43,445 nucleotides of DNA from Gnetum montanum (Eukaryota; Streptophyta; Gnetopsida; Gnetales; Gnetaceae). The stretch covers positions 1,442,068-1,485,512 of the forward strand of contig MNCI01017913.1 in the NCBI GenBank assembly GCA_015680685.1, given 5' to 3'. The notes beneath the pieces are model-generated. The model was not told the DNA's origin, did no database searches, and saw only the letters and a program-made list of their open reading frames with translations. A program made the translations under genes and the position numbers. Of this stretch, positions 40,656-43,445 are shown piece after piece. Every line of letters starts with the position of its first letter. Position 1 is the stretch's first letter.

Positions 40656-42027
40656 CTAATCCTCTTTTATCATTTTGATCAGTTTCATGTCTTTCCATAG
40701 CTTGAGTCATCTTTTTATCTTTAATAAGATTTTCATTGCTAAGTTTTTCACCTACTAATTTCTTGTTGATCTACTAATGAAATAGGGTTAGCTTTTGAAC
40801 CTCATCCTTTAGGTCTAAGTTCTCCTTTTTGAGATTAGATTATTTAGTATTAATTTTAGCTATTTCTATTTCCATGCTATGTATAATCTTTTTCATTTTG
40901 ATACATAAATTTAAAAAAGAGATAATTTTGTTACACAACATGTCATACCTTTCCTTAATTGTACCTTCAAGTTGTCTAGATTCCTTTGTCAAACCTTCTT
41001 GTGCAAGATCGATGAAAATAATATGTGAGCTTGTTAATGGATCATTAGTTTCCTCTTTAATATATTCATCATCCTTGCTAGTGTGGAAATTTTTTATCTT
41101 TTTTTTCCTCTTGAATGAGCTCCTTCTTCTATAACCTACTAGCACTAGCACATTTCAAGGCCACATAGCCTCTTCCACCACATATCCAACATTCTATAAA
41201 TAAAATCCTAAAATTTGAATTTCTAGATTTCTTACTTCTTTATTTACCTTTGCTACTTAATTGGTTGAAGCTTTTCCCTTTTTGTGCTAGAAGACTTTTT
41301 ACTCTTTTTGTTAGGAAAGCTAGTTTGTCATCACTATTTCATTCATAGTTTGACATCTCCTTTTCTTTTGAGGAACTCTTAAGTGCTATGGATTTTTCCT
41401 TGATAGCACCTTCACTTAGAAGATTCATCTCATATGTAACAAGTGTACCTTGTAATTCTTCAAATTTAAATATTAAGAAATCTCTAATTTCTTTAATGGT
41501 AGTGATTTTGGATCTAAATTGAGTAGAGTTCTAATTATTTTAATGATGACTTCACTTTAAGATAACTCTTTTCTAGTTCCTCTAATAGCAACTACTATGT
41601 TTTTGGCCCTAGAAAAATAATCTTTGATTATTTCACCTTCCTTCGTTTTTAACTTGACATATTCAATTCGTAAGACTAAGAGTTTAGATTATTAATTATT
41701 GAGGTTTCCTCATAAGTAGCTTCTAAAACTTCCCAAATTTCCTTGGTAGTTTTAGATCTAGCTATTTTATTAAATTCAAGTTTACTAAGAGCATAGTAAA
41801 GACAATTCCTAGCCTTTGAATCAAACATAATTTTTTTTATCAATAGACAACTTACCTCTTAGCAATGTAGGGCATGTTATGCTATCAATGGGAGGAGTGT
41901 ATCCTTCCATGATGGACTACTATAGTTTAAATTTCATGGATTCAAATAATCCTTGCATATGTGCCTTCTAGTGTGTGAAGTCAATCCCATCGAACTTTAG
42001 TGGCTTATGATAAGATGTTCCCTCCAT
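40656..42027 (-). pseudogene. C1 gag, N-terminal and middle part
   Basis: The start is ATG at 42027 (MEGTSYHKPLKFDG). KFDGIDFTHWKAHMQ-like, FESMKFKLWQSI and EGYTPP residues match the N-terminal part of plant Ty1/copia gag (UBN2-type: 'FdG.nY..W...m...l'). VKLKTKEGEIIKDYFSRAKNIV follows. A 103-codon open piece (41151-40840) is helical and Lys/Glu-rich. Stops and frame changes break the rest. The zinc knuckle continues beyond P1 at 24560-24745. Its role is the copia capsid polyprotein. Confidence 0.7.
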
Positions 42028-42069
42028 AGCCCACTCTTGAGTTCTTACACTCAAACTATGAGTACCAGA

Positions 42070-42081
42070 GCTTCAATGCTA
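42070..42081 (-). other. C1 degenerate primer binding site
   Basis: On the minus strand TAGCATTGAAGC lies just after the LTR end and before GCTCTGGTACTC. It is in the place of, and partly matches, the initiator tRNA-Met site TGGTATCAGAGC of plant copia elements. The match is weak. Confidence 0.35.
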
Positions 42082-42090
42082 CTTAAAAAT

Positions 42091-42551
42091 TGATAACTTA
42101 GAAGGGGTATTGAATAAGTTCTAACTAATCAGACCAAATTCTTTCATAATAGATATATGTGATTCTCCAACTTAGGTACATTCACACTCATAGGGTAGAA
42201 TCGTTACACAACTTATACTTTGTTCCTTCAAAAATTGATTTCAAATATTCCATAACATTTACAAAATCTTGAGCTCTATTAGGGGTATTTTCACTTAGGA
42301 TCACACCCAACCACTCAAGGTTCCAATAAGCTCAAAGGATGTCTTTCCTCAAGAAGTAGATCTAACCCCTTAAGGCTTACAATAAGAAATAGAAATGATC
42401 AATGGAAGAAAATGAACTAAGCTTCTGATTCCTTACTTTAAGCTCATAATAAATAATAAATGATTAAAATGAAGTATAATATTCCTCAAAGAATGTATAT
42501 AATGATTTCTTAATTGGTTGTACAATGTGTATACTTTTTAGTTTAGGATAT
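42091..42551 (-). repeat. C1 5' LTR, truncated by P2
   Basis: The stretch aligns with 20605-21060 throughout (for example ATGTGATTCTCCAAC, ACTTTGTTCCTTCAAAA, CTCAAAGAATGTATA). The remainder, including the AAGACATCTT array, must lie beyond P2, outside the window. Confidence 0.8.
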
Positions 42552-42974
42552 TGATGAGATGTGATTTGCATAGGCCGCGATATCGCGTCCGCTGCGATAT
42601 CGCATCCTCTGTGATATCGTGTCTTCCCTACGATATCGCATACGCTATATCGCAGTCCACTGCCATATCTATAAATAAGACGCAAATCTTCCTTGTTTGG
42701 GATCCAAGTTAGAAGTAGCGAAGCTCTAGCAGTTTGATCCCTCCAGAGTTAGATTTTTTCCCATGTCTACCCGCAATGTGGTGAATGTAATTGTACGGTG
42801 TCTTTATTCAAGTGTGTCGTACTTGGACATGCACATGACCAGCAATAAAGATCGAGATTACTTCATCATTGCAGCATTCACTTTGTCATTTATTTATTNC
42901 GCGGAGTTCGACTGGATCGCACGTGCGATGCTCGTTTCATATGGTTGAGTGTAGGGGTACCTTGCCATTCATCA
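42552..42974 (+). repeat. P2 5' LTR with a collapsed gap
   Basis: It starts TGATGAG and ends ATTCATCA. It has five GATATC-type units (42579, 42596, 42613, 42632, 42646), a TATA box at 42670-42677 and the poly(A) hairpin at 42801-42851. It is only 423 bp long because a single N at 42899 replaces about 400 bp that other LTRs have between the hairpin and the 3' end. Confidence 0.85.
42579..42677 (+). promoter_or_regulatory. P2 LTR promoter: 5 GATATC units and TATA box
   Basis: GCGATATCGC-type palindromes are spaced 17, 17, 19 and 14 bp and followed by TATAAATA. This is the cleanest array in the window, with four perfect GATATC cores. Confidence 0.75.
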
Positions 42975-42993
42975 TTGGCACCGTAATCGGGGA
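42975..42993 (+). other. P2 primer binding site, tRNA-Asp type
   Basis: TTGGCACCGTAATCGGGGA directly follows the LTR. It matches the tRNA-Asp complement at 15 or 16 of 19 positions. Confidence 0.85.
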
Positions 42994-43105
42994 TGGTGCT
43001 AGTTATCTAGATTAGTTATATCATACAAGGTCATTGTAAAGGACTTCACGATATATCTCTTAAAAAGAAGTAATTATAAAAAGTCACATAAATTCACACA
43101 CAACA

Positions 43106-43445
43106 ATGCCTCTCCTACAAGATGATAATAACGCCACACTTAGTGAGGAAGTTCACTGGAGAACCAATGAGCTATATGACAATGAAGATTGGAGTATACA
43201 ACTTGAAGTGGAAGTTTCTTATAAACATGAACAAAAACAACATCATCCCAACACAATGAGACATAACTTACCCGATGACGATGAACCCCCATTGGCCACT
43301 ACAAGCTTAATGCAAATACAAGAGGTTGTTTGAATCTCACGTAGGCATCGTAAAGAAGCCGTCTACCCAGGCTCGATTTAAATAACTTTCCCAAATTTTT
43401 AGGAGGCTATGACTTAGATCCGCATCAACATTTACTAGCCTTCTA
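43106..43445 (+). pseudogene. P2 gag, N-terminal part, cut by window end
   Basis: The start is ATG at 43106 (MPLLQDDNNATLSEEVHW). It is polar and acidic at first (DDDEPPLATTSLMQIQEVV), then meets a TGA at 43331-43333 and reads on towards the gag core. The continuation to 43445 is collinear with P1 33100-33185 but has several stops. This is the best preserved P-type gag N-terminus here and supports the start assigned in P1. Confidence 0.75.

Larger units (their letters stand above)
20605..42551 (-). mobile_element. C1: Ty1/copia-like non-autonomous element, split by P1 and P2
   Basis: C1 pieces are the left (3') LTR 20605-21560, internal sequence 21561-24745, then after the P1 insertion internal sequence 40656-42081, and a right (5') LTR 42091-42551 that is cut by P2. 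Both LTR copies align in the same orientation (20605-21060 with 42091-42547). Gag on the minus strand is of copia (UBN2) type with a CCHC knuckle. Instead of protease-integrase-RT there is about 3 kb with a different accessory ORF. No RT or integrase motif is seen, so C1 was probably non-autonomous. Confidence 0.7.
42552..43445 (+). mobile_element. P2: second P-type gypsy element, 5' part only
   Basis: A 5' LTR (42552-42974), tRNA-Asp primer site and gag start continue to the window end. The preceding five bases are GATAT; the matching duplication would lie beyond the window. Leader and gag are of P1 type, while the LTR is a mosaic of M and P sequence. P2 inserted into the C1 5' LTR. Confidence 0.85.

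Overview
This window looks like intergenic DNA from a seed plant with a large, repeat-rich nuclear genome. It is AT-rich and holds no intact protein gene. Almost every base that can be explained belongs to nested, decayed LTR retrotransposons. The plant assignment rests on tRNA-Asp-type primer sites, pol motifs of the Ty3/gypsy Tat/Athila branch, a Ty1/copia gag of plant type, and a very long nested-insertion landscape. No tRNA, rRNA, CRISPR or prokaryotic feature is present. Species and chromosome cannot be told.

Layout. Positions 1-195 are the end of a plus-strand LTR. 196-2460 is a broken Tat-like gag-protease on the minus strand. 2529-2750 holds two tandem repeats, about 3225-3300 a possible CACTA-type terminus, 3878-4045 an 81-bp duplication, and 4320-6450 a worn protease-RT-RNase H-integrase relic of a different gypsy lineage on the minus strand.

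Element M1 (7129-20507, minus, target duplication CACCC) is a complete Athila/Tat-like element with gag, protease, RT, RNase H and integrase still readable. Its 3' untranslated part carries a foreign block, an unrelated LTR and a 461-N gap. From 20605 to beyond 42551 lies a Ty1/copia-like element C1 on the minus strand. P1 (24746-40650, plus, duplication ATTCT) is inserted in C1; M2 (25906-33002, minus, duplication CCTAC) is inserted in P1; P2 (from 42552, plus, continuing past the window) is inserted in the 5' LTR of C1.

How the parts relate. M1, M2, P1 and P2 share LTR ends, the tRNA-Asp primer site, the PPT context, a poly(A)-site hairpin and U3 arrays of a GATATC palindrome. M1 has a full pol; M2 has lost RT-RNase H-integrase in one deletion; P1 has gag but no pol. 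M2 and P1 are therefore probably non-autonomous and mobilised by M1-like relatives. P1 and C1, from different superfamilies, each carry an accessory ORF that seems to belong to the 'putative plant transposon protein' type, and each has upstream of it a TATA box preceded by the same palindrome array that sits in that element's own LTR. That parallel, and the fact that in all three measurable elements the 3' LTR array has exactly two more units than the 5' LTR array, are the most interesting observations. All reading was by eye; no search was run.
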